Of a stretch of 64,000 bases of DNA, positions 29,255-38,575 are shown piece by piece. Each line of letters starts with the position of its first letter. The stretch's first letter is position 1. The notes under the pieces are model-generated. The model was not told the origin of the DNA. It made no database searches and saw nothing but the letters and a program-made list of their open reading frames with translations. Position numbers and translations under genes: made by a program. The stretch is from an uncultured Roseobacter sp. (GTDB lineage: Bacteria > Pseudomonadota > Alphaproteobacteria > Rhodobacterales > Rhodobacteraceae): NCBI RefSeq assembly GCF_947496515.1, contig NZ_CANMDB010000002.1, positions 671,378 through 735,377 of the forward strand, written 5' to 3'.

Positions 29255-29779
29255 ATGAACCGCTTTACCCTCAAGATCGCCAGTGCCGCGATTGCGCTGA
29301 CCACCGCCTCCGCAGCATTTGCGGGCGATCAGTATATCGACCCCACAGGCTATGCGGTTTCAGGCTACGACGTCGTGGCCTACTTCGACCTGGAGCAAAA
29401 CGCCGTGGGCTCCGCTCAACCCGCAGCAGTGCCCGGCGACAAGGACATCACGGCCACCTACAACGGGGCAACATTCGCTTTCGCCTCTGAGGCCAACAAA
29501 GAGAAGTTCGAGGCCAATCCCGAGGCCTACGCGCCTCAATACGACGGCCATTGCGCCTACGGCGTTGCCAAGGGCGGCAAGGTCCCCGGCAACCCGAACC
29601 TGTGGCGCATCGTGGACGGCAAGCTCTATCTCAACATCACCGAGAACGTGGTGGGCTTCTGGGAAGAGGACATCCCCGGCAACCTGCAGCTGTCGTCCAG
29701 CAACTGGGTCGATATCGAAGCGACACCTGCCTCTGATCGTGTGATCCCGCAGTTTGAAAGCTCGGCACCCGTCCAGTAA
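29255..29779 (+). CDS. Exported YHS-domain protein
   Basis: The 174-residue periplasmic protein has a clear signal peptide (residues 1-23, ending SAAFA) and a YHS domain around residues 70-120: ATYNGATFAFASEANKEKFEANPEAYAPQYDGHCAYGVAKG, the usual metal-binding arrangement in which Cys and Tyr follow the helix. It starts at an ATG with AAGGAGA at optimal distance. Related proteins often sit beside copper or redox proteins, but the ligand and role are not known. The next gene, an exported rhodanese, follows 15 bases later. Confidence 0.88.
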   Translation: MNRFTLKIASAAIALTTASAAFAGDQYIDPTGYAVSGYDVVAYFDLEQNAVGSAQPAAVPGDKDITATYNGATFAFASEANKEKFEANPEAYAPQYDGHCAYGVAKGGKVPGNPNLWRIVDGKLYLNITENVVGFWEEDIPGNLQLSSSNWVDIEATPASDRVIPQFESSAPVQ

Positions 29780-29794
29780 CGGGCCTACCCGCAC

Positions 29795-30289
29795 GTGTCT
29801 GACCCCTTCCCCCCCGGGTCTGACCAACGCCCCCCGGCACGTTTGTCGCGCCGGGGGGTTCTTGCGTTGAGCGCGATCACATGCGTCACCGGTGTCGCGA
29901 TCTCCGCGCGCTGGTACAACATATGGGCCGCAACCGGTGCCGATGCGCTCAGCGCGCCGGATGCACACCGCGCGGCGATCTCCGGCGCGGTGCTTCTCGT
30001 CGATATCCGCAGGCCGGATGAATGGGCCCGTACCGGCGTGGGCGAGGGTGCGCTGCCCCTCGACATGCGGCAGCGGGCGTTCACCGATCTGCTGAGCGAC
30101 GCGGTTGATGGTGATCATAGCCGCGCCATAGCACTCATCTGCGCCCGTGGTGTTCGGTCGCGGGGCATGGCGGGCCGCTTGCGTGCGGCAGGGTTCACCC
30201 GCATCATTGACGTGCCCGAGGGCATGCTGGGTTCGGGTGCGGGACCCGGGTGGATCAAGCGCGGCCTGCCGCTGCGCAAGGAAGGATAA
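29795..30289 (+). CDS. Rhodanese-like domain protein with Tat-like signal
   Basis: The 164-residue protein has a single rhodanese domain and the catalytic-loop Cys in LICARGVRSRG (pattern CxxGxRS). The domain starts around AVLLVDIRRPDEWARTGVGEGALPLDM. The N-terminus LSRRGVLALSAITCVTGVA is Tat-like or a membrane anchor, placing the domain in the periplasm. The start is taken as GTG at 29795 with no strong ribosome-binding site. A strong GC hairpin lies within the first 20 codons (29830-29858), so the start might lie further downstream. Sulphur transfer is the family activity; the acceptor is unknown. Confidence 0.82.
   Translation: MSDPFPPGSDQRPPARLSRRGVLALSAITCVTGVAISARWYNIWAATGADALSAPDAHRAAISGAVLLVDIRRPDEWARTGVGEGALPLDMRQRAFTDLLSDAVDGDHSRAIALICARGVRSRGMAGRLRAAGFTRIIDVPEGMLGSGAGPGWIKRGLPLRKEG
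29830..29858 (+). terminator. GC-rich hairpin, possible terminator after the YHS gene
   Basis: A 9-base perfect stem, CCCCCCGGC (29830-29838) with GCCGGGGGG (29850-29858), has an 11-base loop and is followed by TTCTTG rather than a clean T run. It is about 50 bases after the YHS stop but inside the first codons of the rhodanese frame, so it may attenuate read-through instead of ending transcription. Confidence 0.4.
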
Positions 30290-30290
30290 G

Positions 30291-31127
30291 ATGAAGCAGT
30301 TTCTCGCCGCTGTCGCAGCGTTGTGCCTGACCTTGCCCACCGGTGCCTTGGCCAACTGTGGCGCGTCCGAGGATGCGTGCGAGGTCGCCGGTGGCAGCTA
30401 TCACGCACGCCTGCCTGAGGGGCCCATCAAAGGCGCGATCCTCTACCTGCATGGCTTTGGCGGATCGGGCGAAGGGGCGTTGCGCTCGCGAGGCTGGAGC
30501 CGCACGGCGCTGGCACGCGGCTATGCGGTGATCGCCCCGGACGGGCTGCCCATCGCAGAGGGCCGCGGTCGTGGTTGGTCGTTCATTCCGGGCAGGCCCG
30601 AACGGCGGGATGAAACGGTTTTCCTGCAGGCGGTCCGCGATGACGCCGCTGCGCGCTTCGGTTTTGAGCCGGGTGCGGTGATCCTGGCGGGGTTTTCCGT
30701 CGGTGGTTCCATGACTTCTTATATGGCGTGCCGCGCACCACAGAGCTTTACCGCCTACGCCCCGGTGGCGGGCGGTTTCTGGCGTCCGCACCCGACAAGT
30801 TGCGCCGGTCCCGTGCGGCTGTTGCACACCCACGGCTGGTCCGACAGTACGGTTCCCTTGGAGGGCCGGGTGCTGCGCGGGCAGGATGCCCGCGATCCCG
30901 AAGCGCTGATGCAGGGAGACATCCCCTACACGCTCGCCATGTGGCGTGAGGTGAATGGCTGCTACCAGTTGCGTGCGGACCGCTTCGTCACGCAAGGTGC
31001 CTTCCTGCGGCGGGCCTGGGATCGCTGCGCCGATGATACCGCGCTGGAGTTTGCGCTTTTCCCCGGCGGGCATGTGGTGCCGGAGGGCTGGGCCGACATG
31101 ATGCTGGACTGGTACGAGGGGCTCTGA
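30291..31127 (+). CDS. Exported alpha/beta-hydrolase, LpqC/PHB-depolymerase-like esterase
   Basis: The 278-residue secreted serine hydrolase has a signal peptide (residues 1-22, ending GALA). The oxyanion-hole region is LYLHGFGGSGEG. The nucleophile elbow is GFSVGGS, the acid probably Asp in HTHGWSDSTVP and the base His in FPGGHVVPEGW. This is the pattern of the polyhydroxybutyrate depolymerase/feruloyl esterase group (COG3509). Several Cys pairs suggest periplasmic disulphides. The ATG is one base after the rhodanese stop. The natural substrate is unknown; PHB itself is only a family label. Confidence 0.88.
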   Translation: MKQFLAAVAALCLTLPTGALANCGASEDACEVAGGSYHARLPEGPIKGAILYLHGFGGSGEGALRSRGWSRTALARGYAVIAPDGLPIAEGRGRGWSFIPGRPERRDETVFLQAVRDDAAARFGFEPGAVILAGFSVGGSMTSYMACRAPQSFTAYAPVAGGFWRPHPTSCAGPVRLLHTHGWSDSTVPLEGRVLRGQDARDPEALMQGDIPYTLAMWREVNGCYQLRADRFVTQGAFLRRAWDRCADDTALEFALFPGGHVVPEGWADMMLDWYEGL

Positions 31128-31142
31128 GCCGCACGGGGGCTG

Positions 31143-33032
31143 TCACCCCCGCGGCATATTCAGAATGCTCCGCAGGCGCGACCGCTCGTCGCGTGCCCGC
31201 GCGACAATAGCTGGCTCGCGGACCGTATGCGGGCTGGGCATGCCGAGACCAGAGGGCAGCACGCTGGGCACGCGCCATGCGCTCATCGCGGACAGTGGCA
31301 CCGCCAGATAGAGGCTGACCGCGATTGGCAGTAACCACAGCGAAACGAGCCCGGCCAACAGCCCCGTCAGCAAAAGAATGCCTAGCACCGTCTCCACCCA
31401 ATGAAAGCGGATCAGGGTGCTGACCGGATAAGCCTCGCCCTGTCGCGCCTGCGCGGACCAGCCCGAGGAGCGACCCAAGAGCGCGCGCATTACCGCGCGG
31501 GTCTGCTGGATCATCATGATCGGCGCGTAGGCGATGGAGAGCAGGATCTCCACCGCGAAGGCTGTCAGGAACGCGCCCCGCCCGCCATAGACCCGGGTCG
31601 CCTTGGGGTGTGCTGCTATGATCCCGGCACCCACCAGCTTGGGCATCAGCAGCATCACATACATGACGATCAGAAAGACGGCGGAATCGATGTGGCTCAT
31701 CTCCGGCGGCCAATCGGGAAAGAGGGGATTGCTCTCGTTGAAATACCGCACCACGTTCGTCTCCGCATCGACGCCCAGCAGGGACCAGATCACCAGCAGC
31801 ACAAACCATGCAGGCGAGAGCAGGTAGCTGACCGCGCCGTGAAAGAGGTGAAAGCGCGAGACCGGATGCAGGCCCTTGGTCCCGAGCAGGCGGAGGTGTT
31901 GAAGATTGCCCCGGCACCAGCGCTGGTCGCGCAGCACATAGTCGATGAGCGTCCCGGGGGGCTCTTCGAAGCTGCCTGACACCCGCGGCAAAAAGCGGAC
32001 CTGCCACCCGGCGCGGCGCAGCAGACCTGCTTCGACGAAATCATGGCTCAGGATCAACTCGGATTTGCCCCGCCTGCCGCGCAGATGCGGCAACCCGGCG
32101 GAGGCAGCAAAGGCCCGGGTGCGAATGATCGCGTTGTGACCCCAGTAATTGCCCTCGGTCCGTGCCCATTTCGCCAGCCCCTCGGCAAGCAGCCAGCCGT
32201 AGGCGATGTTGGAGAACTGCTGAAACCGGGCGAAAAGCGTGTCCGCCCCGATCAGCATCGGAAAACTCTGAATGAGCCCCGCACCCGGATCGAGGCTGAG
32301 CTCATCGGCCAGACGCTCAATCGCGCGGCCCGTCATCAGGCTATCTGCATCCAGCACCAGCATCGCCTCGTAGGCCGCTCCCCAGCCGGTGATCCAATCC
32401 ACCAGATTGCCGACTTTGCGGTCGGTGTTGGTGGCACGGCGGCGGTAGTAGACGGGAATGCCGCCGGGGGCGGAGGCGGCCAGGACCCGGTAGGCGTGTT
32501 CCTCTTCGGCGGCGATCTGCGCGTCGCGCGTGTCCGACAGCACAAAGAGCGTGTAGCGATGCGGCCCGCTGCGACGTGCCAGATCGACCAGCATCGCCGT
32601 GGCATTGCCGAAAACGTCGCTGGGGTTTTCGTTATAGATCGGCACCAGCAAGGCGATGTCGAGCGCGCCCGCGACACCGGCGGGTCGTGCGTCCGACTGA
32701 CCGCGGGCGAGCAGGCCAGCAATCGCCACGCCTACGGTGCTTACCGACAGGCTGACCCAGATAAAGGTGGCACCGATCAGGGACAGCAACACCCATTCCA
32801 GTGCACTCATCCCCATCTCGGACAGCCAGCCATAAAGCGCGGCAACAAGCAGGCCGGTGCCCAGCAGGGCCGGCACGAAAAGCGCTGCGCGCCATGCGAG
32901 GGTGCGCGCGGGGCTCTGCGTGGGTGCTGCGCGCTGTGCAAGGGGTGGTGCGGCCAGATCCTGTGCCCGCATCTGCAACGGCGCGCGGCGCGGCATCGGA
33001 GGCAAATTCGGGTCTGTCCTGATGTGCGTCAC
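31143..33032 (-). CDS. opgH: Osmoregulated periplasmic glucan glucosyltransferase OpgH (MdoH)
   Basis: Family 2 inner-membrane glycosyltransferase that polymerises the glucose backbone of osmoregulated periplasmic glucans. The 629-residue product has two N-terminal membrane spans, the GT-A domain with IALLVPIYNENPSDVFGNATAML, MLVLDADSLMTG (the DxD-like motif) and the RDQRWCRGNLQHLRLL acceptor motif (the Q-x-x-R-W signature), followed by several spans. I chose the GTG at 33032 because it overlaps the opgG stop in a GTGA arrangement; a TTG at 33056 is an alternative. It is the last gene of opgC-opgG-opgH. It is shorter than the E. coli enzyme at the N-terminus. Confidence 0.95.
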   Translation of the reverse strand: MTHIRTDPNLPPMPRRAPLQMRAQDLAAPPLAQRAAPTQSPARTLAWRAALFVPALLGTGLLVAALYGWLSEMGMSALEWVLLSLIGATFIWVSLSVSTVGVAIAGLLARGQSDARPAGVAGALDIALLVPIYNENPSDVFGNATAMLVDLARRSGPHRYTLFVLSDTRDAQIAAEEEHAYRVLAASAPGGIPVYYRRRATNTDRKVGNLVDWITGWGAAYEAMLVLDADSLMTGRAIERLADELSLDPGAGLIQSFPMLIGADTLFARFQQFSNIAYGWLLAEGLAKWARTEGNYWGHNAIIRTRAFAASAGLPHLRGRRGKSELILSHDFVEAGLLRRAGWQVRFLPRVSGSFEEPPGTLIDYVLRDQRWCRGNLQHLRLLGTKGLHPVSRFHLFHGAVSYLLSPAWFVLLVIWSLLGVDAETNVVRYFNESNPLFPDWPPEMSHIDSAVFLIVMYVMLLMPKLVGAGIIAAHPKATRVYGGRGAFLTAFAVEILLSIAYAPIMMIQQTRAVMRALLGRSSGWSAQARQGEAYPVSTLIRFHWVETVLGILLLTGLLAGLVSLWLLPIAVSLYLAVPLSAMSAWRVPSVLPSGLGMPSPHTVREPAIVARARDERSRLRSILNMPRG

Positions 33033-34552
33033 GACGCGGTCCACCTGTATAGCCAAACCTCGCTGAGTGGCGCACCGTCTACACGCAACTGCGCGCGGAA
33101 CTCGATGGCTGTCTCTTCCTGCGGGTCAAAGGTGAACGCCAGACGCGGCCCGTTGGTTTCAGGGTTTCTTTGCACCAATCCGGGGGTGAGCGATCCTCCG
33201 CCGCTGCGCAGGACGATGTCCAGCCGCGACAGATCTTCGGGCACCAGGGCACCGTCCTCAAAGTCGATGGTGACGACCTTGCCCCCCTCGGGTCGTGCGC
33301 CGATCGCTGTACTCAGCACGCGGAGCGGCATGTCGGTGCGCGGGGCAGGATCATCGCCCCAATCCATGCGGTAGCGCATCCGGTGACTGCTGCCCGCGGG
33401 GATCACCGCCTCGGGCCGCCAGTAGGCCACGATATTGTCGTAGATCTCCAGATCGGCAGGGATCTCCACCAGCGTGACCGACCCTGCACCCCAATCCTCT
33501 TCCGGCATGATCCAGAGCGACGGGCGCTTGTGATAGAGCGCCTCCAGATCGGCGTAGTCGCGGAAGTTGCGGGGCCGCTGCATCAGGCCAAAGCCGCGCG
33601 GCCCCTCATCCACGAATGCGCTGATCTGCAAGGTGACCGGGTTGCCGAGCGGTCGCCACAGGGTTTCGCCCGCCCCATTGTGGATGAGCAGCCCGTCGCT
33701 GTCATGGACCGCGGGCCTGAAATCATCAAAGCGCTGGCGCATGGTCTCGTCAAAGAGAAACATCGACGTTAGCGGGGCGATGCCCACATGGGCCAGATCG
33801 GTGCGTGCGAAAACCTCCGCCGAGACCGACATCCGCAGCGTATCGCCCGGGGTGATGTCAAAGCGGTAGACGCCCGTGCAACTGGGACTGTCGAGCAGTG
33901 CGTGCAAGACCACCGAGGGCGCGCCGGTCTGAGGTGTCTCCAGCCAGAAGGCGATGAAATCGGGGAACTCCTCGCCCTCGGGGTCGGCGGTCTTGAGCGC
34001 CAGCCCCCGCGCCGACAACCCGTAGGTCTCACCCGTGCCGATGCCGCGAAAGTAGCTCGCGCCCTGAAACACCGCGTATTCCTGAAAGATGTCGGCGGTC
34101 TCCAGTTCGGCACGCAGGCGCAGGCCGGAGTATCCCAGCGTATCGTCGATCTCCACGTCTGGAAATTTGTCCGTGCTGTCGAACACAGCCATGTCAAAGA
34201 CCAGCGGTCGGGCGCTGCCGCCCTCCACCACGTGGATCTCGACCGGTTGCGGAAAGTAGAGACCGGGGGGGAACACATCGACCCGCTGCGGTCGTGTCGT
34301 ATCCTGCCAGAGCGCATTGCGCCCGTCGAACCAGATCTTGCGATACTGATCGTAGCTGAGGTTGCGCCAGCTTTCGGGCACCTGCTGCCGGGGCGTGTAG
34401 TCCCATTCGGCAAGTGCAGCCGCGCGGGCGCGCACCGTCTCTGCATCGAACGGCTCTGCGGCGCCCAGTTGCAGCCCCGGTTCTGCAGCAAAACTCGCCT
34501 GTGGTACCGCCGCCAGTGCTGCGAGCGATTTCAAAACATCACGCCGGATCAT
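33029..34552 (-). CDS. opgG: Glucan biosynthesis protein G (OpgG/MdoG)
   Basis: Periplasmic protein required for branching or release of osmoregulated glucans. The 507-residue product has a Tat-like signal (MIRRDVLKSLAALAAVPQASFA). Characteristic segments include LSYDQYRKIWFDGRNALW, YFRGIGTGETYGLSARGLALKTADPEGEEFPDFIAFWLE, PLTSMFLFDETMRQRFDDFRP and VHDSDGLLIHNGAGETLWRPL, as in MdoG/MdoD. The ATG at 34552 is fixed by the signal peptide; the frame is open upstream inside opgC. It sits two bases after the opgC stop and overlaps opgH by four bases. OpgG and OpgD are close relatives, so the symbol is by context. Confidence 0.95.
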   Translation of the reverse strand: MIRRDVLKSLAALAAVPQASFAAEPGLQLGAAEPFDAETVRARAAALAEWDYTPRQQVPESWRNLSYDQYRKIWFDGRNALWQDTTRPQRVDVFPPGLYFPQPVEIHVVEGGSARPLVFDMAVFDSTDKFPDVEIDDTLGYSGLRLRAELETADIFQEYAVFQGASYFRGIGTGETYGLSARGLALKTADPEGEEFPDFIAFWLETPQTGAPSVVLHALLDSPSCTGVYRFDITPGDTLRMSVSAEVFARTDLAHVGIAPLTSMFLFDETMRQRFDDFRPAVHDSDGLLIHNGAGETLWRPLGNPVTLQISAFVDEGPRGFGLMQRPRNFRDYADLEALYHKRPSLWIMPEEDWGAGSVTLVEIPADLEIYDNIVAYWRPEAVIPAGSSHRMRYRMDWGDDPAPRTDMPLRVLSTAIGARPEGGKVVTIDFEDGALVPEDLSRLDIVLRSGGGSLTPGLVQRNPETNGPRLAFTFDPQEETAIEFRAQLRVDGAPLSEVWLYRWTAS

Positions 34553-34554
34553 GA

Positions 34555-35793
34555 TTACACCGCTTTCTTGCGCCAGGGCTGGGATTTGTACCAGCCTGCG
34601 CCGTATGCTGTCAGGACCAATACGCCCATCCCGGTGAGGTTGACGGCCACGACGGTCCAGGTGTCGCGCCCGATGTTGTCCATGACAAAACCGCTGACCC
34701 GCGCCAGAAACATGCTGGTGATAAAGACGGCAAGCGATTGTTGTCCGACCTTGAGGATCAGGGCCAGGATCCCGCGCCAGAGCCGCGCGAGCAGTCCTGC
34801 CCCTTCGGCCAGTAGCCGCGCGCCCTTGTCGCCTGCCGCAACCCAGCACAGGTAGGCCAGAGCCAGGAAATGCACGTAGCGCAGCAAACCAAAGTCTGAT
34901 TTTGCGATCAGGGGTCGGTTGGCGAGGCGCCAGTCCCGCGCCCAGTCAAATCCGAACTCGCGGATGCCGATGTTGGACAGCGGCACGTTGATCAGCACAA
35001 GCGCGGCGGCAAGCCCGATTAGCAATGGTGTTACGGGCGGTTTGGGTAACCAGCCCCGCATGAAGGCAAAGCCGGTGAAGAAGATGAGCTGCCAGCCGAA
35101 CGGATTGAAGAACCACTGCCGGTCGGACCAGGGCTCTGCCGGCAGGGCCAGATGCCAGGCCTCCAGCCCCAAAAGTGCCATCAGCGGGCCTTGGGCCATG
35201 ATCCACATGCCGACAATGAATGCACCTGCCACGGCCACATGGAGCCGGGCCAGCGCCATCACCACCGGCATCATCACCAGCACGACCATATACATCGGCA
35301 GAATGTCGAAATAATTCGGCACGTATGTGAGGGTCAGCAGGCCTACCAGCTGCGGTCCCGGCTCCTCGAAGAACTTCCACAGGTTGAGCGTGCCGATGTA
35401 TTCGGTCTCGTAGAGGCCGGTCATGTCGATGGCGGCCAGAAAGGTCGCAACGGCAAAAAAGAGCCCGATGTGCGCCCAGTAGACCTGCCAGACGCGGAAA
35501 CTGACGCGGGCGGACCCGAGGCGCCAGCCGACCGTGTCGTAGGCCCGACCGAAGGCGATGGCCGAGGCCATGCCCGAGCAGAACACGAAGATTTCTGTGG
35601 CGTCGGAAAAGCCCCACCGCGCGGGGATCCAGGAGGTAAAGAAGTTCCCGGGCGTGTGGGCGAAGAGGATGATGAACATCGCGATGCCGCGAAAGAAATC
35701 AAGCCGCAGGTCACGTTGGCGGGCGGGCGCCTTGGGCTGTGCGCCTCCGACCGCGGAGGGGGCCGAGATATGGGTTGGGTCTGCAAGTGTCAT
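34555..35793 (-). CDS. opgC: OpgC-family membrane acyltransferase
   Basis: Integral membrane protein of 412 residues with about ten spans that modifies periplasmic glucans, classically by succinylation. The N-terminal motif LRLDFFRGIAMFIILFAHTPGN and the SDATEIFVFCSGMASAIAFGRAY block are diagnostic of the OpgC family. The start ATG at 35793 gives a short Ala/Pro-rich cytoplasmic tail. It is first in the opgC-opgG-opgH operon. The opgC-first order follows alphaproteobacterial usage and differs from E. coli, where mdoC is transcribed separately. Confidence 0.94.
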   Translation of the reverse strand: MTLADPTHISAPSAVGGAQPKAPARQRDLRLDFFRGIAMFIILFAHTPGNFFTSWIPARWGFSDATEIFVFCSGMASAIAFGRAYDTVGWRLGSARVSFRVWQVYWAHIGLFFAVATFLAAIDMTGLYETEYIGTLNLWKFFEEPGPQLVGLLTLTYVPNYFDILPMYMVVLVMMPVVMALARLHVAVAGAFIVGMWIMAQGPLMALLGLEAWHLALPAEPWSDRQWFFNPFGWQLIFFTGFAFMRGWLPKPPVTPLLIGLAAALVLINVPLSNIGIREFGFDWARDWRLANRPLIAKSDFGLLRYVHFLALAYLCWVAAGDKGARLLAEGAGLLARLWRGILALILKVGQQSLAVFITSMFLARVSGFVMDNIGRDTWTVVAVNLTGMGVLVLTAYGAGWYKSQPWRKKAV

Positions 35794-35841
35794 GACCGGT
35801 CTCTACGTCGAACAAAAGGCAGTGTCATCAGCAACTTGGCG

Positions 35842-37191
35842 CTACTGCGCGGGGATCCGCCGTGCCGCCTCGATACTGGCGAGCCGTGTTTCGGTGTAGC
35901 GATCAGGCCGCTGCGCGCGCCGCGCCAGACGGTCAAGCAAAATGGCCTCGGTGCGGCTGTATTCTCCGGCCCGCAGGCCCGCGTCGATGGTCAGCCGTTC
36001 AAACACATCGCGCTGCGCGTGGCTGCCGCCGATGGTCTGCATTGCGGGGCGGGCTGCGGCGAGATCGGCGAAGGCCGCGTCATAGCGTCCTTCGGCAAAG
36101 GCGTTCAGACCCGAGAGCGCGGCCACGCCGGGATCAGCATAGCGCTGCGGCATCTCGCCCTGCTTGGCGGCATCGCGGGCAAAGCGCGCAACCATCTGCG
36201 CCTTGGCGTCCGGTCGGTCGGCCCCGGTCAGCGCCAGCATGTAATGAAGATCGGCAAAGACCACGCAGCCATCCTCCGTGCGTCGCTCGGACAGATCCGC
36301 CAGCTCTTCCCAGCGGCGGCCGACATCTATGCCCTCCAATTCCAACCGGGTCAGCAGCGAGGTCGCGTTGGAGATGTCGCGGTAATCATCGGTCTTGTCA
36401 GCGCGGATCTGCGCGTCATAGAGGCCAAGGGCCACGTCCAACTCGCCCCGGTCGAGATGCAGCAGCGCCTTGTGCCACCAGACGTGATAGCGAAAGTTAT
36501 TGCAATGATCCCAGGCGCTTCGGTTTTCCTCGATCAGCGAAATGCCCAGATCGGGCCGCGCTGTCATGTCATAGACATGCGCGATGGCATGCAGCCCCCA
36601 GGCGTCATCGGAGGCAAGTGCCAGCCCTTCGCGGCCCACGGCCTCTGCGCGCGCGTAATCCCCGGTTTCCTCCAGCGTGAAGGCGTGACACCCCAGCAGA
36701 TAGCCGCGACAGGCGTGATCCGCCCTATGCGCCTCCAGCACCCGCTCCACCGAGCGGCGCATGCCGACCGCATCGCCCAGAATAAAACGGATGGCGTGGC
36801 TCACCTTGGCCGACAGTGTGTCCTGGGGTGTTTCGGTCAGGCACGCCTCCATCGCTGCAATGGCGGCGGAGGGTTGACCGGCCAACCAGCGATCAAGCGC
36901 GTCTACCCAATGTTCTTCCCGCGATGACAAAGGAGCGGCGAGGCGTGCGGCGCGTGCTGCGGTGGCAGCCTCCTGCGCGGTCCGAACCAGTTCCGGGCGC
37001 CCCATCATGAGCGAAAAGAGACCCCGCGCCGCATGCCCCATGGCGAAACCCGGCTCCTGTTGCAGCACCGCACCGAGATGCCCGGGCGTCGCCGTACCGT
37101 GGGCCAGAAACGCGCGCGTCATGGCGTTCCATTCGGTCAGCGTGTCTTGGCTGGAGAGGGAAACGGGAGCGTTACAGATATCATACATCAT
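35842..37191 (-). CDS. Tetratricopeptide-repeat protein, TTC38-like
   Basis: The 449-residue soluble helical protein is built of TPR-like repeats throughout, with the TTC38 family pattern DDAWGLHAIAHVYDMTARPDLGISLIEENRSAWDHCNNFRYHVWWHKALLHLDRGELDVAL in the middle and AGEYSRTEAILLDRL near the end. This family is conserved from bacteria to mammals but has no assigned biochemical function. It begins with ATG at 37191 and has no signal peptide. It lies upstream of the opg operon on the same strand, 48 bases before opgC, so read-through is possible. Confidence 0.87.
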   Translation of the reverse strand: MMYDICNAPVSLSSQDTLTEWNAMTRAFLAHGTATPGHLGAVLQQEPGFAMGHAARGLFSLMMGRPELVRTAQEAATAARAARLAAPLSSREEHWVDALDRWLAGQPSAAIAAMEACLTETPQDTLSAKVSHAIRFILGDAVGMRRSVERVLEAHRADHACRGYLLGCHAFTLEETGDYARAEAVGREGLALASDDAWGLHAIAHVYDMTARPDLGISLIEENRSAWDHCNNFRYHVWWHKALLHLDRGELDVALGLYDAQIRADKTDDYRDISNATSLLTRLELEGIDVGRRWEELADLSERRTEDGCVVFADLHYMLALTGADRPDAKAQMVARFARDAAKQGEMPQRYADPGVAALSGLNAFAEGRYDAAFADLAAARPAMQTIGGSHAQRDVFERLTIDAGLRAGEYSRTEAILLDRLARRAQRPDRYTETRLASIEAARRIPAQ

Positions 37192-37366
37192 CGAAGGTTC
37201 GCCTTTATCAACTTGGGTGCCTGCTGTCTTACCTGCAATATTTGTCTGCGCGCAGCCCGTCGGCCAGTGCTACACGCCAACGTGACTGCATGTGTGGGAA
37301 TAAAGGCTGATATTTCACTATCCTGCGGAAAAATCGGCGAAAATAAGCCGATATTTCAGCGGTGTT

Positions 37367-38575
37367 TCAGTCCCGCTTGGCAAGGTGCTCCAGGATCTCG
37401 GCGATTTTGTCCGTGTCCTGGCCAAAGCGAGGCGGCGCATGGCGGTAGCGCACGGGTGTGCGGGAGAACTTCAGCGGATTGCCCAGCAGCTGGACCGCAC
37501 CGTCGCGGATGCCCTCGGCTGGCACGGTGACCACCGCATCGCGGGCCTGCGCCTGATCCGACCGCAGGGCGGCATCCACCGTATGGATAGGGCCCGCGGG
37601 GACCTTGACCGCATGACATCGCGCCAGAACCTCCGCAGCGGGAACATCGGTCAGAGCCTCGGCGATGGCCGCTGTCAGCGCCACGCGGTTCTCGATCCGC
37701 GCGAGGTTGGTGCGGTAATCATCGCTCGCGGCCAGATCGGCCAGCCCGAAGGCATCGCACAACCGTGCGAATTGTGCGTCGTTGCCCACCGCAAGCAGCA
37801 CGTGGCCGTCCGCACAGGCAAAGGCATCGTAGGGCACGATGTTGGGATGCGCGTTGCCGCGTCGCTCCGGCACTTGACCCGAGGTGAGGAAGTTCGTCCC
37901 TTCGTTGATCAGCCAGGCCATCTGGCTGTCCACCAGCGCAAGGTCGATATGTTGCCCGTGTCCCGTCTGGTCCCGGTGGCGCAGCGCCGCGAGGATCCCG
38001 ATGGTCGCATACATGCCGCACATCACATCAGCGATGCCCACGCCCACCTTGTTCGGTGGCCCGTCCGGCTGGCCGGTCAGCGACATGATCCCGCCGAAGC
38101 CCTGCGCCATCAGGTCATAGCCCGGCTGCGCGCTGTTGGGTCCGGTCTGCCCGAACCCCGAGATCGAGCAATAGACCAACCCGGGATGTGCTGCGAGCAA
38201 CGTCGCATGATCCAGACCGTATTTGACCAGACCGCCGGGCTTGTAGTTCTCGATCACCACATCGGCGCGGGCGGCAAGCTCGCGCACCGTCCTCTGACCT
38301 TCGTCGCTGGACAGATCGACCGAGATCGAGCGCTTGTTGCGATTGGCGGCCATGAAATAGGCCGACAGGTCCGAGGCGCTGCCATCTTCATTGCGCGCAT
38401 AATGCGGCCCCCAACTGCGCGTATCATCGCCACCGGTCCTGGGATTTTCCACCTTGATGACCAAAGCGCCGAGATCGCCCAGCATCTGCGTGGCGGTCGG
38501 GCCTGCCAGAATGCGGCTGAGGTCCAGCACCACCAGACCGTCGAGCGCCATCGGGCTGTCAGATGAGCCCATCAT
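37367..38575 (-). CDS. Class III CoA-transferase (CaiB/BaiF, formyl-CoA transferase-like)
   Basis: Moves CoA between carboxylic acids through an aspartyl-CoA intermediate. The 402-residue product shows ALDGLVVLDLSRILAGPTATQMLGDLGALVIKVENPRTGGDDTR, FMAANRNKRSISVDLSSDEGQ and GLVYCSISGFGQTGPNSAQPGYDLMAQGFGG; the catalytic Asp of the family falls in the GYDLMAQ segment. I chose the ATG at 38575 because a G-rich sequence precedes it; a second ATG follows directly and another is at 38551. The start overlaps the stop of the upstream ThDP enzyme gene by 17 bases. The acid substrate is unknown. Confidence 0.9.
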   Translation of the reverse strand: MMGSSDSPMALDGLVVLDLSRILAGPTATQMLGDLGALVIKVENPRTGGDDTRSWGPHYARNEDGSASDLSAYFMAANRNKRSISVDLSSDEGQRTVRELAARADVVIENYKPGGLVKYGLDHATLLAAHPGLVYCSISGFGQTGPNSAQPGYDLMAQGFGGIMSLTGQPDGPPNKVGVGIADVMCGMYATIGILAALRHRDQTGHGQHIDLALVDSQMAWLINEGTNFLTSGQVPERRGNAHPNIVPYDAFACADGHVLLAVGNDAQFARLCDAFGLADLAASDDYRTNLARIENRVALTAAIAEALTDVPAAEVLARCHAVKVPAGPIHTVDAALRSDQAQARDAVVTVPAEGIRDGAVQLLGNPLKFSRTPVRYRHAPPRFGQDTDKIAEILEHLAKRD

